A DNA stretch of 7,800 bases from Acidobacteriaceae bacterium (GTDB lineage: Bacteria > Acidobacteriota > Terriglobia > Terriglobales > Acidobacteriaceae), in contig PLBX01000174.1 in NCBI GenBank assembly GCA_003135495.1, forward strand, positions 1 through 7,800, read 5' to 3'. The position numbers and the translations under genes are program-made. Position 1 is the stretch's first letter. Every line of letters begins with the position of its first letter. This document shows positions 6,007 through 7,800 of the stretch, in pieces. The notes under the pieces were generated by a model, which searched no databases, was not told the origin of the DNA, and saw nothing but the letters and a program-made list of their open reading frames with translations.

Positions 6007-6822
6007 TTACTTATTCTGATCCACGACGATCGCGCCGCCAGGCTGCTTTTCTGCCTTAGCCTTCTTGGTGGCCATCGTTTTATCGACCCACTCATCGGCC
6101 GTCTTCAGATCCGCTGAACGCGCTGCCGGATCGGTGCATTGAATGTCGGCGCGCTCACGGTACATCAGGTTCAGGTACGCCATAGCATCGTCATAATCCG
6201 GACGAAGCTGCAACGCCTTGGTCAAATTATCAATGCCTTCCTGAACCGCAGCAGTATTTTTGTCCTTCATTGCCGCGCAGACTTTCTTATCTTTCGCGGG
6301 AAGGGAATCCTCCGGCTTCATTGCGAGTTTGGCGCGCTCTTCCTGCCGGGGTACGTAGGTTTGGGTCCAGTCGATCACAGCAACTGAGTAGTATGGCTCG
6401 GGATCATTCGGATCGGCTTCTGAGGCCTTCTTGTAGTACTGTTTGGCCAGATCGAATTTTTTCTGCTGCAAATAAAGATAAGCGATGCCCTTAATGCTGT
6501 TGATGTTCTTCGGATCTTTCTCCAGCACTTGCTTATATTCGTCAATGGCCTGCTCCGCAAAGCGATTATTGTCCGGAGTATCGGCGCCGGGAATATATTG
6601 CTGTGCAAAAGCGGTAGCCAGATAAAGGCGGGCATTAATAAGCGACGGATCGAGCGCTACTGCTTGCTGAAAGTGATCGATCGCCTGCTCAAATTTTGAA
6701 TTCTTATACGCCTGCACGCCCTTGTTGAGATGATCGCGGGCCTTAAGCTTACTGCAACCGGTGCTGGAAAGTATTGCCAGCGCGGCGGCCAAAACCACCA
6801 ACAGCCTGTAAGTCGTTTTCAT
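6007..6822 (-). CDS. TPR-repeat lipoprotein
   Basis: The 271-residue product starts with MKTTYRLLVVLAAALAILSS and a lipobox-like STGC, with C23 as the likely lipidated cysteine (the -3 residue is Ser rather than the usual Leu). It should be exported and membrane-anchored. At least three tetratricopeptide repeats follow: about 30-63 (KGVQAYKNSKFEQAIDHFQQ, then ALDP), about 85-104 (EYKQVLEKDP) and 105-138 (IAYLYLQQKKFDLAKQYYKK, then DP), with another near 192-225 (NLTKALQLRP). TPRs mediate protein-protein contacts. The Lys-rich tail ends VVDQNK. The ATG at 6822 was chosen because it begins a proper signal peptide; AGGGAG lies 12 nt upstream, a rather long spacing. The frame extends to 6894, but that part is the intergenic hairpin element. 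It follows two ExbD genes, so a role beside an ExbB/ExbD-type energising complex is plausible but inferred. Confidence 0.88.
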   Translation of the reverse strand: MKTTYRLLVVLAAALAILSSTGCSKLKARDHLNKGVQAYKNSKFEQAIDHFQQAVALDPSLINARLYLATAFAQQYIPGADTPDNNRFAEQAIDEYKQVLEKDPKNINSIKGIAYLYLQQKKFDLAKQYYKKASEADPNDPEPYYSVAVIDWTQTYVPRQEERAKLAMKPEDSLPAKDKKVCAAMKDKNTAAVQEGIDNLTKALQLRPDYDDAMAYLNLMYRERADIQCTDPAARSADLKTADEWVDKTMATKKAKAEKQPGGAIVVDQNK

Positions 6823-6866
6823 TGCTTTATGAATCTCCCTTGAAGCTTGCAAAAATGATGCTGTAA

Positions 6867-6918
6867 TGGAGAGCCGGGCGTCCCCGCCCGGCAAGGCGAG
6901 CGAAAGGCCCGCCCTCCA
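6867..6918. repeat. Compact three-stem palindromic element between exbD and the TPR gene
   Basis: An outer 5-bp stem, TGGAG (6867-6871) with CTCCA (6914-6918), encloses two hairpins: GCCGGGCG-TCCC-CGCCCGGC (6873-6892, perfect 8-bp stem) and GGCGAGC-GAAAG-GCCCGCC (6895-6913, 7 bp with one wobble). Nearly every base is accounted for. No U-tract adjoins it on either side, so it is not a standard terminator. It could be a REP/BIME-like dispersed repeat or an mRNA stem that tunes expression of the downstream TPR gene. Confidence 0.55.
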
Positions 6919-6929
6919 CCATAAAGATT

Positions 6930-7373
6930 CTAACCACCCGCTTCGATCTTCGCCGTGATCAGGCCAACTTTGTCGACGCCCGCCGAATGGGCAATATCGA
7001 TCACGCTGGCAACATCGGCGAAAGGCACATTGTCATCGCCCTTCACGAACATGACCTTCTCAGCGCGCGTCTTAAAAATATCTTCCAATCGACCCTGCAG
7101 CGTTTCCCAAGTGGCGTCATCCTGATTAATCTTCAGGCCCGGCGGGTTCCCCGCTCCGTGATCAATCAATTGCACCACGATCGTCCGGTCCGGCGGCGGC
7201 GGCTGCTTCTGCTGATCCTTCGGCGGAGGCTGCGGCACCAACGCGTCCAGTCCCTTTGGCGTCAGCGGCGTAATTACCATGAAGATGATGAGCAGCACCA
7301 GCAACACGTCGATCAGCGGCGTGACGTTCATGTTCGCGTTTTGGCCCCCTTTGGGGCCGACTGCCATAGACAT
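6930..7373 (-). CDS. ExbD/TolR-family biopolymer transport protein (second of two)
   Basis: The 147-residue protein has the ExbD/TolR plan: a short cytoplasmic N-terminus, one transmembrane helix in MNVTPLIDVLLVLLIIFMVI (15-34) and a periplasmic domain. D22 in the helix corresponds to the conserved proton-pathway aspartate of ExbD/TolR. A proline-rich linker (VPQPPPKDQQKQPPPPD, about 46-62) precedes the periplasmic beta-alpha domain with VMFVKGDDNVPFADVASVID and VGLITAKIE, typical of the family. With an ExbB/TolQ partner it would convert proton motive force into mechanical work on TonB or TolA. The ATG at 7373 follows AGGAG with good spacing, and the gene lies 35 nt after its paralogue, so the two are surely co-transcribed. 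The partner gene would be expected to the right of the window. Whether it serves TonB, Tol or gliding-type transport cannot be decided here. Confidence 0.93.
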   Translation of the reverse strand: MSMAVGPKGGQNANMNVTPLIDVLLVLLIIFMVITPLTPKGLDALVPQPPPKDQQKQPPPPDRTIVVQLIDHGAGNPPGLKINQDDATWETLQGRLEDIFKTRAEKVMFVKGDDNVPFADVASVIDIAHSAGVDKVGLITAKIEAGG

Positions 7374-7408
7374 AATCGATCTCCTCTACTGCTATCGCTT
7401 CCTTATTG

Positions 7409-7800
7409 TCATTGCCCGCCGGTCGGCGGCGGGTTTGTCCCGGATGGAGGCGTCATGCTCCCGGGTTTCTTCTGATCGGTTAATAAACCAAGCTGATCTA
7501 CTCCTGCCGCCCGGACATTGTCGACCACTTCAACCACCCAGCCAAACTTCGCCCGGGCATCGGCCTTAAGGAAGACTCGTTTGTCAGTCCGATTGGTCAA
7601 CTTGTCCTTAATCTTTTGCGTTAGGTCGTCCGGCTTCACAAGATCCGTGCCAAAGAAGACCTTGTCATCGCGCGTGATCGCAACCTGCAACGCGTCTTCT
7701 TTATCAGCATCATGCATGTCCGTGGGATTGTTGACCTTGGCCATATCCACCGGCATCCCGTGCTGCAACATGGGAGTGACCACCATGAAGATGATCAGCA
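7409..7800 (-). CDS. ExbD/TolR-family biopolymer transport protein (first of two), 5' end outside window
   Basis: The 129 visible residues begin LIIFMVVTPMLQHGMPVDMA, the end of the ExbD transmembrane helix and its periplasmic exit, so the true start lies beyond the right edge; the ATG at 7786 is internal. The periplasmic domain follows the family pattern: ALQVAITRDDKVFFGTDLV (about 37-55), the helix KIKDKLTNR, VFLKADARAKFGWVVEVVDN and GVDQLGLLTD. The C-terminus adds a Pro/Gly/Thr-rich tail (PPSGTNPPPTGGQ) absent from the neighbouring copy, which instead carries its prolines between helix and domain. The two copies are clearly diverged, not a recent duplication. Paired ExbD genes usually accompany one ExbB, suggesting a heteromeric proton-channel complex; that is inference from family knowledge. 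Confidence 0.92.
   Translation of the reverse strand, partial: LIIFMVVTPMLQHGMPVDMAKVNNPTDMHDADKEDALQVAITRDDKVFFGTDLVKPDDLTQKIKDKLTNRTDKRVFLKADARAKFGWVVEVVDNVRAAGVDQLGLLTDQKKPGSMTPPSGTNPPPTGGQ

Noticed and set aside
1..7800. tRNA, rRNA, CRISPR array, transposase or attachment sites.
   Set aside because: No tRNA-like cloverleaf, regularly spaced spacer-repeat series, transposase motif or terminal inverted repeats were seen; the phased 7-mers at 3121-3149 are too short for CRISPR.

Overview
The window looks like a fragment of an Acidobacteriota-type genome, probably from an assembled metagenome. That placement is an inference from the mix of genes (biotin carboxylase with a C-terminal tail, paired ExbD genes followed by a TPR lipoprotein, a sigma54 two-component module) and from composition; no marker gene is present. 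Every gene from about position 370 to the right end is on the minus strand, so the biological order runs from high to low coordinates.

From the right end: two consecutive ExbD/TolR-family genes (the first cut by the window edge) are followed by a TPR lipoprotein gene that ends in a clear intrinsic terminator (5928-5960). A compact multi-hairpin element lies between exbD and the TPR gene. Next comes about 430 bp holding a signal-peptide-like reading frame of unclear status, with a CRP-type site upstream. It stays open into accC, the biotin carboxylase, which is followed 75 nt later by a separate biotin carboxyl carrier protein. Together these two form the biotin half of an acyl-CoA carboxylase; no carboxyltransferase is in view.

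The third block is a two-component system. An NtrC-class sigma54 activator has an intact AAA+ domain and GAFTGA loop but no C-terminal DNA-binding domain, and its receiver domain is degenerate. It is followed by a soluble NtrB/FlrB-like histidine kinase. A consensus-perfect sigma54 promoter sits immediately upstream of the kinase start codon, which suggests the module drives its own kinase gene. Three copies of a 7-bp direct repeat with exact 11-bp spacing lie just upstream of the activator gene.

The leftmost ~366 bp differ sharply: very GC-rich, plus-strand, and encoding the middle of a PIG3-type NAD(P)H:quinone oxidoreductase. Its homology stops abruptly inside the nucleotide-binding motif, exactly where the kinase reading frame ends its own homology. 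This is a chimeric junction, either an assembly artefact or a real recombination breakpoint, and the C-terminal tail of the kinase reading frame is not native.
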